From Candidatus Gastranaerophilales bacterium (lineage in GTDB: Bacteria > Cyanobacteriota > Vampirovibrionia > Gastranaerophilales > Gastranaerophilaceae), in NCBI GenBank assembly GCA_944326685.1, contig CALVEV010000014.1, positions 186,001 through 250,000 on the forward strand: 64,000 bases of DNA. The letters are read 5' to 3'. Numbering within the stretch: the first letter of the stretch is position 1; every line of letters begins with the position of its first letter. Under the pieces are notes generated by a model, which was given only the letters and a program-made list of their open reading frames with translations, did not search any database and had not been told where the DNA came from. A program made the translations under genes and the position numbers. Positions 36,305 to 44,505 of this stretch are shown one piece after another.

Positions 36305-36635
36305 TTTTAAACTAAGTTTAATAATATTAGGTATTGCAATGGCATTATGTATGCCATTGCAAAATCCTTGCTATGCTGATGATGCAAGTCAATCCTTAAA
36401 TAATGATATTGCAGCTGTAACAAAAGAACCGATAAGTAAGAAAAAAATTGCTTTTAAGTTTATTATGGCAATGGTTGGGGTTACAACATCATCTGTTATT
36501 ATATATGTCGGATTATCCGTTTATAACAAGTTTTTCCACAACCAACCTGAACCTGTAGTTGGCTTAAATAGCTTAAGAAGCCCTGAGAATTTTAAAGAAT
36601 CAATCAATTTATTCTTAGACAAAACTAATTGGTAG
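36294..36635 (+). CDS. Small exported membrane protein, unknown
   Basis: A 113-residue protein with an N-terminal signal-like helix (residues 5-22, cleavage possible after NPCYA) and a second membrane segment (about 52-74, FIMAMVGVTTSSVIIYVGLSVY). The ATG at 36294 lies inside the last codons of the RNase E/G gene, an 11-base overlap, so translation is probably coupled. It is unrecognised. An in-frame ATG at 36201 would add 31 basic residues read within RNase E and lacks support. Confidence 0.55.
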   Translation: MENNFKLSLIILGIAMALCMPLQNPCYADDASQSLNNDIAAVTKEPISKKKIAFKFIMAMVGVTTSSVIIYVGLSVYNKFFHNQPEPVVGLNSLRSPENFKESINLFLDKTNW

Positions 36636-36641
36636 TCCTAG

Positions 36642-36683
36642 GGGTAAATGGGTAAAGAGGTAAAGGGGTAAATATAGGTAAAT
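36642..36683 (+). repeat. 8-bp spaced GGTAAA repeats
   Basis: GGTAAA occurs five times at 36644, 36652, 36660, 36668 and 36678: four in strict 8-base register and the fifth after 10. It lies between the stop at 36635 and the next promoter. Confidence 0.85.
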
Positions 36684-36762
36684 TTTACTTTAGTTTATCT
36701 TTGCTTTTAATTTAACAAAAGTTAAGTTTATTTGTATATTGTGACAATTTTTCAATAATAAT

Positions 36763-36781
36763 CTACTTTATATAAAAGTAG
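36763..36781 (+). promoter_or_regulatory. Palindrome over the -10 region
   Basis: CTACTTT-ATATA-AAAGTAG is a perfect 7-base inverted repeat around TATATAAA, 11 bases before the ATG of the repeat-metalloprotease gene. It looks like an operator covering a -10 box; the alternative is an RNA hairpin masking the start region. Confidence 0.5.
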
Positions 36782-36792
36782 GTTAGAAATTA

Positions 36793-39369
36793 ATGAATAT
36801 AGAAGGCATAAGAAAAATTTACACAACAAGTAATTTGTATTCTCAAAAGAATGAGAATACAAACAATACCAGCTTGCCTAAAGAGAGTAATAATACATAT
36901 TTTAAAGGGTATTTTGACAAATATTCAGATAAAAATGTTATTCTAAATTCTTCTGTTGCATCTTCAGGCATAGCAAAATGCTTAACAAATAAAAAATTAG
37001 CTTTTAATGGGCGAAAGAAAAATTTAACTAAAAATACATCATTAAAAGATAAACGAAATAATTACATCTCACAAGAAAGATGTAATAAATATTTAGAACA
37101 ATATTTGGGGCAGTATTCTTTAGTTGATCAAGAAGGAAATATTATTCCAAGATTTGATAATAATGAAAAAAAACAAATAGCTGATTTAATAAAAACTAAT
37201 CCTGATAAGCTCCAATTTATTAATGAATTACTAAATGAACTAAATATTGATATTAATGGTAATCATATCTTTAGATTTAAGTTCTATGATATAAAAATAT
37301 TAACGGACTTATTAAAAGATAACCCTGATAATACTCAATTTATTAATAAATTATTACTAGAAAAAAAAGTTGATTATAATGGTAATACTGTTGCTAGATT
37401 TAGTACTTATGATATAGAAAAATTAATTAATCTATCAAAAGACAATCCTGATAATGAGGAATTTATTAAAGAGTTAATTAATGAAAAAACTATCGATTAT
37501 AAAGGAAATACTGTTGCTAGATTTAATGCTTTTGCGATATACAATATTATAAGTTTTATAAAAGAAAAACCAAATAATGATGAATTTATGAAAGAGTTAA
37601 TTAATGAAAAAACTATTGATAATAAAGGAAACACTGTTGCTAGATTTAATGCTTTAGAGATATACAATATTATAAGTTATATAAAAGAAAAACCAAATAA
37701 TGATGAATTTATGAAAGAGTTAATTAATGAAAAAACTATTGATAATAAAGGAAACCCTGTTGCTAGATTTAGTGCTTATGAAATAGATACATTAGTTAAT
37801 CTATCAAAAGAAAATCCTGAGAATATTCAATTTATTAAAGAGCTAGTAAATGATAGACAAATTGATGGTAATGATAATCTTGATTTTAGATTTAGTGCTG
37901 ATGAAATAACAAATATTATGAACTTTATAAAAGAAAATCCGAATAATATTCAAATTCTTAAAGATTTAGCTAATTTAAAATACCAAGAAAATGATTATGT
38001 TCTTGATGGTATAAAGATTATAGATGTTATGAATGCAAGAAATATTAATCCTAAAGCAGTAGATAATTTATTGACAAATCCTGATTATACTGACTTATTA
38101 CAATTAGTAAATATGTATAATGTTGATGTGTTTAGTGATACTAAAATCCTTAATAAAATTTATAATAAATTAAATATTGATTATTCTTTTTTCTTAATAA
38201 ATTCTTTGTATACTGATAATAATTTTCAATTGGAATTTATTACAGACTCAGAAAAGCAAATATTTTTTGTAACTAAAACTGATAAAGGTTTAGAATATAA
38301 TGGCTCAGAAATTCAAAAAACACGTGGGGATAAAACTCTTGTAAGACGAGAATTCAATGATGGCTCATATATTGTTGAAGAAATTAAAAATATTAACTTT
38401 GAGAATGAAAATATACCTATTTCGTTAAAAAAGACGCAATTTGACCATAATGACGTTCAAGTTCGCTCAGAAGTTCTTACTCCATCAAAAGATAAACCAG
38501 GTACATATACAATCAATGTATATGAAAGAGGTCTTAATCAATCAATGAAGAAAAAAACTATTGGAACTGTTGAATTATATGGTTCAAAAAATCAAGGAAT
38601 GAAATATAAAAGAACAGTAACATCCTCAGATGGGACTATGACAACTCATACAATAATACAAGGACCAAAAGGTTCAGGTATGAAATATGAAATAAAAGAC
38701 AAAGATGGAAATATTTTAGGAACAACAGAAAGACAATATAGAAAAATAGATGAAGATCATTATACATCATCTTTTAATTGGCAAAAATATGATACCCAAT
38801 TTGTTGGAGATAAAGTTATTGCTTCTAAAGTTGATAGAAATGGAAATAAAAAAGAAACAATTGAACTAGGTTCTGATATTTTAGATCCACAATTGATTGA
38901 TTTATTTAAACAGCTTCCTGGAGACTATTTCTTTAAAATAAAAGAAATGGGATTAAATAAAATATATTTAAATCCAAATATTAGTAATAATTGCTATTAT
39001 CATTCTGATACCCACCTTATTGATATGTCGCCAGAATTAAAAAATAACCCATTTATATTTGCACATGAATTAGGTCATGCTTTAGATTGGCATTCTAAAC
39101 CTGAAAAAATATGTAATAATAAAGATTTAATAAACATATATCAAAAAGAATTAGTAAATTATAAAGAAACAACCTCAGATGCAGAAGGACATTCTATTGA
39201 TTATTTTACAACAGGTGAACTACCGCTAAAAGAAACAGTAGCAGAATTTAATGCTTTATTATCAGGATTAATAAATCAAGATTTTGATGCAATCTACTTA
39301 AGAAGTGTTGTATTACAACAACATTTTCCAAGAACTTGTGCAAAAATTATGGAATTGATGAATAAATAA
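36793..39369 (+). CDS. 41-residue repeat protein with HELGH metalloprotease domain
   Basis: An 858-residue protein with no Sec signal. Layout: a polar N-terminus with FKG and FNG motifs (1-100), seven tandem 41-residue repeats (about 119-400), a connecting region of beta-rich text with G-x-x-Y repeats (about 440-700), and a C-terminal zinc-protease domain with FAHELGHALDWHS (HExxH at 758-762) and a downstream glutamate in ETVAEFNALLSG (814-818). The HELGHALD plus later E-x-x-A-E pattern is like the lethal-factor/ATLF-type peptidases, though I cannot prove that family. No host-directed targeting signal is visible. It could be a secreted effector or toxin, or an intracellular protease. Confidence 0.65.
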   Translation: MNIEGIRKIYTTSNLYSQKNENTNNTSLPKESNNTYFKGYFDKYSDKNVILNSSVASSGIAKCLTNKKLAFNGRKKNLTKNTSLKDKRNNYISQERCNKYLEQYLGQYSLVDQEGNIIPRFDNNEKKQIADLIKTNPDKLQFINELLNELNIDINGNHIFRFKFYDIKILTDLLKDNPDNTQFINKLLLEKKVDYNGNTVARFSTYDIEKLINLSKDNPDNEEFIKELINEKTIDYKGNTVARFNAFAIYNIISFIKEKPNNDEFMKELINEKTIDNKGNTVARFNALEIYNIISYIKEKPNNDEFMKELINEKTIDNKGNPVARFSAYEIDTLVNLSKENPENIQFIKELVNDRQIDGNDNLDFRFSADEITNIMNFIKENPNNIQILKDLANLKYQENDYVLDGIKIIDVMNARNINPKAVDNLLTNPDYTDLLQLVNMYNVDVFSDTKILNKIYNKLNIDYSFFLINSLYTDNNFQLEFITDSEKQIFFVTKTDKGLEYNGSEIQKTRGDKTLVRREFNDGSYIVEEIKNINFENENIPISLKKTQFDHNDVQVRSEVLTPSKDKPGTYTINVYERGLNQSMKKKTIGTVELYGSKNQGMKYKRTVTSSDGTMTTHTIIQGPKGSGMKYEIKDKDGNILGTTERQYRKIDEDHYTSSFNWQKYDTQFVGDKVIASKVDRNGNKKETIELGSDILDPQLIDLFKQLPGDYFFKIKEMGLNKIYLNPNISNNCYYHSDTHLIDMSPELKNNPFIFAHELGHALDWHSKPEKICNNKDLINIYQKELVNYKETTSDAEGHSIDYFTTGELPLKETVAEFNALLSGLINQDFDAIYLRSVVLQQHFPRTCAKIMELMNK
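37147..38007 (+). repeat. Seven 123-bp tandem repeats
   Basis: Seven units of 123 bases each encode 41 residues with the core ARFxxxxIxxIxxxIKxNPxN. Units 4 (37516-37638) and 5 (37639-37761) are nearly identical in DNA, a sign of recent duplication; the others have diverged. Confidence 0.85.
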
Positions 39370-39945
39370 TTATAATTCTTTAATTTTTTCTATAACTTTG
39401 CCTTTATACCAGATTTCTGCATTTGAACCATCTTTGTTAAATTTTATCTGTGTCATTTCATCAGGACAATATAATGTATTAACTAACTTGCCTGATTTTG
39501 TATATTTTCTTGCATAATATGGATAGTTAGGATAGTTCCCGTAAGAGAAATCAATATATTTTAAATGTCCTATCGCATTATAATAAAATGTCGTTCTTAC
39601 ATTATTTTGTGGTTGAACTGCATATAAATACATTATATCCATTTTAGGGGTGAACATTGCAGACAAGTTATTCCCTTTAAAAGATGTATACCCTGATTGT
39701 GCTGCATAATAATTTTCTGGATAATTTTTATCTTTTTTATGTTCTTCTATCATTTTTTTGAACTCATCTGTTTCAAGTTTAAAAGCACAATCTTTTGAAA
39801 ATGTATATGCCTTTACACCTTGTACATATTGGAATCTGTCGCCACCTGTAATAGTGGTAATATCAAAGTTTTCATCTGGTGTATCAAATGCTAAAACTGA
39901 ACATCCTATTAATATTACAAATATTGTTAATATTTTTTTTATCAT
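39370..39945 (-). CDS. Exported protein or lipoprotein, unknown
   Basis: A 191-residue protein with a clear export signal (MIKKILTIFVILIGCSVLAF). LIGC fits a lipobox, with Cys15 as the lipid site; signal peptidase I cleavage after SVLA is equally possible. The mature part is rich in Tyr, Phe, Lys and Asp with a YGNYPNYPYYARKY stretch, suggesting a beta-sheet fold. Its stop abuts that of the opposite metalloprotease gene with no gap. Function unknown. Confidence 0.6.
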   Translation of the reverse strand: MIKKILTIFVILIGCSVLAFDTPDENFDITTITGGDRFQYVQGVKAYTFSKDCAFKLETDEFKKMIEEHKKDKNYPENYYAAQSGYTSFKGNNLSAMFTPKMDIMYLYAVQPQNNVRTTFYYNAIGHLKYIDFSYGNYPNYPYYARKYTKSGKLVNTLYCPDEMTQIKFNKDGSNAEIWYKGKVIEKIKEL

Positions 39946-39974
39946 AAGTTCTACTCCATTTTTTATTATTATAC

Positions 39975-39980
39975 TATAAT
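39975..39980 (+). promoter_or_regulatory. -10 box of leaderless mnmG
   Basis: TATAAT followed by AATTTT and ATG, the same 15 bases as before ruvC. Transcription would begin at the start codon. Confidence 0.6.
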
Positions 39981-39986
39981 AATTTT

Positions 39987-41852
39987 ATGGATTATTTAAG
40001 AAATAAATTTGATGTAATAGTAGTTGGTGCAGGTCATGCTGGATGTGAGGCGGCTATATCTGCTGCAAGACTTGGTGCAAAGGTGCTTTTATGTTCTTTA
40101 AATCTTGAGCATATTGCTCTTATGCCATGTAATCCTGCAATTGGTGGTCCAGCAAAATCCACCCTTGTTAGAGAAATTGATGCTCTAGGTGGTGTCATGG
40201 GGGAAGTTGCAGATGCGACTTACATCCAAATGAAAATTCTTAATTCTTCAAAAGGGCCTGCTGTTCGTGCACTAAGGGCTCAATCTGATAAATATGAATA
40301 TATGCAGTATATGAGAAATATCATTGAAGCAGAAGAAAATATTTATCTTAAACAATGTTCTATTACTGATTTAATAACCAAAGATGGCAAAGTTGCAGGT
40401 GTAATTGATGAGTATGGCTTAGAATATTCTTGTCGTGCTGTTATTTTAACAACAGGAACATCATTAAACGGTAGAATATTTATTGGACTAAAATCTTATC
40501 CTGCAGGTCGTTTAGGTGAAAGACCTGCTATTGGTTTATCTGATTCTTTAGCTAAATTAGGAATAAATATCAAAAAACTTAAAACAGGTACTCCAGCAAG
40601 GGTTGATAAAAGAACAATTGATTATTCAAAGATGACAATTCAACCTGGTGATGATGAATTACATTTTTATTCATTCAAGCCTAATCGTCCTGTAAGAAAA
40701 CAAGTTCCTTGTTATTTAACAAGAACAAATGAAAGAACTCATGAGATTATTCGTGCAAATCTTGATAAATCTCCAATGTATCAAGGCTTAATCCATGGAG
40801 TTGGACCTCGTTATTGTCCATCTATTGAAGATAAAGTGAAAAGATTTGCTTCAAATCCTTCTCACCATATATTTATTGAACCAGAAGGATTGAATAATTA
40901 TGAAATATACATACAAGGATTTTCAACAAGTTTGCCAGCTGATGTTCAAGTGGAAATGTTGCATACTCTCCCAGGATTAGAACATGCTCATATAATAAAA
41001 CCAGCTTATGCAGTTGAATATGATTATATCCCTGCAGTGCAAACAAAACATTCATTAATGTCTAAGGTTGTAGAAGGTTTATTCTGTGCAGGCCAAATCA
41101 ATGGTACAAGCGGTTATGAAGAAGCCGCAGCTCAAGGTTTGGTTGCAGGTATAAATGCGATTAATTACTTAAATTCATCTGAAATGTTAGAATTATCAAG
41201 AAGTTCTTCTTATATAGGAACTTTAATTGATGATTTAGTTACAAAAGATATTGAAGAGCCTTACAGAATGCTTACTTCTCGTTCTGAATACAGATTATTA
41301 TTAAGACAAGATAATGCTGATGCTAGATTAACTGAAACAGGGCATAAAATTGGTTTGATTGATGATGCTCAGTATCAACGTTATAAAGAAAAACAAGAAA
41401 CTATTCAAAGAGAAATGCAAAGACTTGCAGAGGTTAAAGTTTCTGCAAATGAAGAAATAAATTCAATTCTTGCAAAATATAATGAACATATCGATAGGGG
41501 AATACGTTTAGCAGAATTATTAAAACGTCCTAATATTGATTATAAGATTTTAAAAGAGTTAGATGTGGAAACAAATAATCTTAACCTATCAAAAGATATT
41601 TATGAAGAAGTTGAAGTTCAGATAAAATATGATGGTTATATCAAACGTCAAGAAGTTCAAATTGAGCAATCTTCTAAATTGGAAAAATATAGAATCCCTG
41701 AAAATATTGACTATATGGCGATTGAACATATTTCAGGAGAAACAAAAGAAAAATTACAAAAAATAAGACCTACAAATCTTGCTCAAGCTGCAAGAATCGG
41801 TGGTGTAAAACCTGCTGATATTTCTGTTTTAATGGTTTTATTAAATAAATAG
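39987..41852 (+). CDS. mnmG: tRNA uridine-34 carboxymethylaminomethyl enzyme MnmG
   Basis: FAD-dependent partner of MnmE that installs 5-carboxymethylaminomethyl on U34 of several tRNAs. The 621-residue protein has the FAD dinucleotide fold ([15 protein letters not shown]), the signature [15 protein letters not shown], and the [21 protein letters not shown] motif, plus a full C-terminal helical domain. Length is standard. There is no Shine-Dalgarno; TATAAT lies six bases before the ATG, suggesting a leaderless message. mnmE is not in the window. A histidine kinase gene follows after 48 bases. Confidence 0.97.
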   Translation: MDYLRNKFDVIVVGAGHAGCEAAISAARLGAKVLLCSLNLEHIALMPCNPAIGGPAKSTLVREIDALGGVMGEVADATYIQMKILNSSKGPAVRALRAQSDKYEYMQYMRNIIEAEENIYLKQCSITDLITKDGKVAGVIDEYGLEYSCRAVILTTGTSLNGRIFIGLKSYPAGRLGERPAIGLSDSLAKLGINIKKLKTGTPARVDKRTIDYSKMTIQPGDDELHFYSFKPNRPVRKQVPCYLTRTNERTHEIIRANLDKSPMYQGLIHGVGPRYCPSIEDKVKRFASNPSHHIFIEPEGLNNYEIYIQGFSTSLPADVQVEMLHTLPGLEHAHIIKPAYAVEYDYIPAVQTKHSLMSKVVEGLFCAGQINGTSGYEEAAAQGLVAGINAINYLNSSEMLELSRSSSYIGTLIDDLVTKDIEEPYRMLTSRSEYRLLLRQDNADARLTETGHKIGLIDDAQYQRYKEKQETIQREMQRLAEVKVSANEEINSILAKYNEHIDRGIRLAELLKRPNIDYKILKELDVETNNLNLSKDIYEEVEVQIKYDGYIKRQEVQIEQSSKLEKYRIPENIDYMAIEHISGETKEKLQKIRPTNLAQAARIGGVKPADISVLMVLLNK

Positions 41853-41888
41853 CCCTTGTAACTTATTATTTTACTTATTAATAAAGTT

Positions 41889-41894
41889 TATAAT
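41889..41894 (+). promoter_or_regulatory. -10 box of leaderless kinase gene
   Basis: TATAAT followed by AATAAG and the ATG of the histidine kinase: the same 6-base spacing as ruvC and mnmG, with no ribosome site. Confidence 0.55.
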
Positions 41895-41900
41895 AATAAG

Positions 41901-42668
41901 ATGAATTGTTATGATGCTTTATCAAAAGAAGAACTTTTAGAAAAATTAAAATTATCTGAAGAAGCAAAAATAAAATATGTTAATAAGTACCTTGAACAAG
42001 AAGAAAAATGGAATATATTAAGATTACTGCTTGCCAAAATTTCTCACGAATTTAAAACACCATTAAATTCTATAATTGGTTTTTCTGATTTGCTTTTATC
42101 AAGATTAGATGATGAAAAAGAATTGGAATTTGTTAATAATATTTCAATTAGTTCTCGTCATATGTTAGATTTGATTCAAGATTTATTGGACTTAACACGT
42201 TCACAATATAAACCTTTAGAATTAAATTATGAATGTTTTAGTGCTAAAGATGTGATTTTAGATATAATACATTCCTATCCAAACGGATGTTTTGATTATA
42301 CGTTATTAGATATTGATATTGAAGCTGATATAAAAAGATTTAGGCAGTTAATATATAATTTGACTTCCAATGCCGTAAAATTTAATACTCCTAATGGACG
42401 AATAAAAATTATAACTTATATTGAAGATGGGTTTAATTTTGAAATTACAGATTCAGGTGAGGGAATTGATGAATCAAATTGTAGTATAATATTTGAATTT
42501 TTTGCTCAAGCAAACCAAGATATAGTAAAACGTCAAATGGGTTCAGGTATAGGTTTGGCTCTGTGTAAATCAATTGTCCAAGCTCACAATGGGACTATTA
42601 GTGTTGAATCAAAGTTGGGCTTTGGAAGTACTTTTAAATTTTGTTTACCCCTAAAAAGTAGTAGATAA
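41901..42668 (+). CDS. Orphan soluble histidine kinase
   Basis: A 255-residue sensor kinase core: phospho-acceptor H-box ISHEFKTPLNSIIGFSDLLLS, N-box LIYNLTSNAVKFN, G1 TDSGEGID, F-box FEFFAQA and G2 GSGIGLALCKSIVQAHNGTISVES, all intact. The N-terminal 40 residues are a short coiled coil (SKEELLEKLKLSEEAKIKYV), not a membrane helix, and no sensory domain or response regulator is adjacent. It is therefore a cytoplasmic kinase that takes its signal from a partner protein. The message looks leaderless. Confidence 0.88.
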   Translation: MNCYDALSKEELLEKLKLSEEAKIKYVNKYLEQEEKWNILRLLLAKISHEFKTPLNSIIGFSDLLLSRLDDEKELEFVNNISISSRHMLDLIQDLLDLTRSQYKPLELNYECFSAKDVILDIIHSYPNGCFDYTLLDIDIEADIKRFRQLIYNLTSNAVKFNTPNGRIKIITYIEDGFNFEITDSGEGIDESNCSIIFEFFAQANQDIVKRQMGSGIGLALCKSIVQAHNGTISVESKLGFGSTFKFCLPLKSSR

Positions 42669-42728
42669 TTCTTCTATTGAAAAATTATATAAATACGATT
42701 ATGATTTAAAAGAAATGGAGATTTGGTT

Positions 42729-43898
42729 GTGAAAAAGAATGTAATCGTAGGTTTAATAGCATTAGTTGGTTTTTTAACAACAATAAAATTAGCTGTAATA
42801 TATTATAATGCTAATTTTAACCCATATGCTTTATCAAGTTTTTGCTCAATAAATGAAATAGTTGATTGTGATGGAACAGCTAAAACAACAGCATCTCAGT
42901 TTTTAGGTGTTCCTTTAGCATATTGGGGAATGGGGTTTTATTTATTTATATTAATGCTTTTATTTGTTGATAAGCTTAAAAATATAAAATTCTTAAATTT
43001 TTTAGCTGTTTTTAAAAGACCTATGTCTTATATTTCATCATTAGGGTTAATATCATTCTTTGTTTCAGTCTTTTTAGCTTTTGAAAGTGTATTTATATTG
43101 CATAAAATATGTTTATTATGTTTTTGTTCATATATTCTAAATACTTTAATAGCACTAGTTGCAACAGATTTTGATAATGGTGGTTTTATAAAATCTGTGA
43201 AAGAAAGTTTTGAAGATTTTCTTTCTGGTGTTAAAGAATATACGAAACCTTTTATTGTAGCGGTTTTAATTGCTGTTAGTTTTTTAACATATACTGCATT
43301 AGCAAATCCATTTGCTCCTCAAGTTAAAAAACTTAATTCAATAAGAAATTATTTAAAAATGACAATAAATCCTTACTCTGTATCAGGAAATGATTTGGGT
43401 GATATAAATGCTCCTGTGAAAGTCCAATTATATTCTGATTTTGCATGTCCAATGTGTTTTGCATATAACATAATGATTCATAAAGCAGTTAAAGAATTGG
43501 GCAATGTTTATGTAGATCCTCATAATTTACCATTAGATAGAGAATGCAATAAATATTTGAGAAAACAGGTTCATAAAGGTGCTTGTCGCTATGCAAAATA
43601 TGCAGTGGCAGCTAAAAACCAAGGTAAATATTGGGATATGTCAACTGCAATATTTGAACATAAACCAAAAAATGATGAAGAAGCAATCCAACTTGCAGAG
43701 AAGATTGGATTAGATATAAAACAATTTAAAGAAGATATAAAATCTAAAGAAACAATGAAGCAAATAACCGATGATATTGATTATGCTGTATCTCAAGGTA
43801 TTATGGGTACTCCTACAATTGTAGTTAATGGCGAAAGTTATGTTGGTATAAAACCATATTATGAGTTAAAAGATTTGCTTAAAAAAGGAGCAGAATAA
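42729..43898 (+). CDS. VKOR-DsbA fusion, disulfide bond formation
   Basis: A vitamin K epoxide reductase domain fused to a thioredoxin-like DsbA domain, which couples quinone reduction to oxidative folding outside the cytoplasm. Four to five membrane helices carry the VKOR cysteines: paired Cys in SSFCSINEIVDC and the active CLLC in KICLLCFCS. The C-terminal part has the DsbA-type CPMC in YSDFACPMCFAYN and the cis-proline GTPTIV. This fusion is characteristic of cyanobacteria, supporting the proposed lineage. The GTG at 42729 has GGAG eight bases upstream; a TTG at 42723 is too close to that site. Confidence 0.9.
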   Translation: MKKNVIVGLIALVGFLTTIKLAVIYYNANFNPYALSSFCSINEIVDCDGTAKTTASQFLGVPLAYWGMGFYLFILMLLFVDKLKNIKFLNFLAVFKRPMSYISSLGLISFFVSVFLAFESVFILHKICLLCFCSYILNTLIALVATDFDNGGFIKSVKESFEDFLSGVKEYTKPFIVAVLIAVSFLTYTALANPFAPQVKKLNSIRNYLKMTINPYSVSGNDLGDINAPVKVQLYSDFACPMCFAYNIMIHKAVKELGNVYVDPHNLPLDRECNKYLRKQVHKGACRYAKYAVAAKNQGKYWDMSTAIFEHKPKNDEEAIQLAEKIGLDIKQFKEDIKSKETMKQITDDIDYAVSQGIMGTPTIVVNGESYVGIKPYYELKDLLKKGAE

Positions 43899-43906
43899 TA
43901 AATATT

Positions 43907-44458
43907 ATGAGCGATGAGAAGAAAATATTATTACATGCCTGTTGCGGAATATGTTCTGCAGATTCGATAAGACAATTAAAGGAATTAGGATATGAACCAA
44001 TCGTTTATTTCTTTAATCCAAATATTGATACAAAAGAAGAATTTGATAGAAGATTAGAGGCTCAAAAAATTGTTTGCGATTATTATAATGTTGAACTTAT
44101 CGTTGAACCTTATTGCCCATCAGAGTTTATATCAGTCGTTCAAGGGTACGAAAATGAACCTGAAAGAGGTAAACGTTGTACATTATGTTTTAAACTTAGG
44201 CTTTTAAAATCTGCATATAAAGCTAAGGAACTCGGGGTGAATTATTTTACAACAACAATTGTAATTAGTCCTCATAAGAATTATGAACTTATAACTAACA
44301 TAGGGTTGGATATAGCATCTCATGTAGACAATGTTGAATATGTTCCAGTGAATTTTAGAAAGAAAGACGGCTTTTTAAAAACCAATAAATTATCAAAAGA
44401 ATTAAATCTATATAGACAGAATTATTGTGGTTGTAAGTTTTCAAAGAATGTAAATTAA
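43907..44458 (+). CDS. queH: Epoxyqueuosine reductase QueH
   Basis: Last step of queuosine synthesis in anaerobes, reducing epoxyqueuosine in tRNA. The 183-residue DUF208 protein has HACCGICSAD, ERGKRCTLCFKLRL and YCGCKFS, cysteines matching the QueH iron-sulfur and redox sites, and FTTTIVISPHKNYELI. It starts eight bases after the VKOR gene. This is the B12-independent counterpart of QueG and suits a gut anaerobe. No other queuosine genes are adjacent. Confidence 0.92.
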   Translation: MSDEKKILLHACCGICSADSIRQLKELGYEPIVYFFNPNIDTKEEFDRRLEAQKIVCDYYNVELIVEPYCPSEFISVVQGYENEPERGKRCTLCFKLRLLKSAYKAKELGVNYFTTTIVISPHKNYELITNIGLDIASHVDNVEYVPVNFRKKDGFLKTNKLSKELNLYRQNYCGCKFSKNVN

Positions 44459-44505
44459 TGTAAATAATAGCTAAAGATAATAATATTAATGTCGTAATTG
44501 TAGCT

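Noticed and set aside
36727-36747. FNR/CRP-like site TTGTGACAA upstream of the metalloprotease gene
   Set aside because: Only a short partial palindrome; too common in AT-rich DNA to call.
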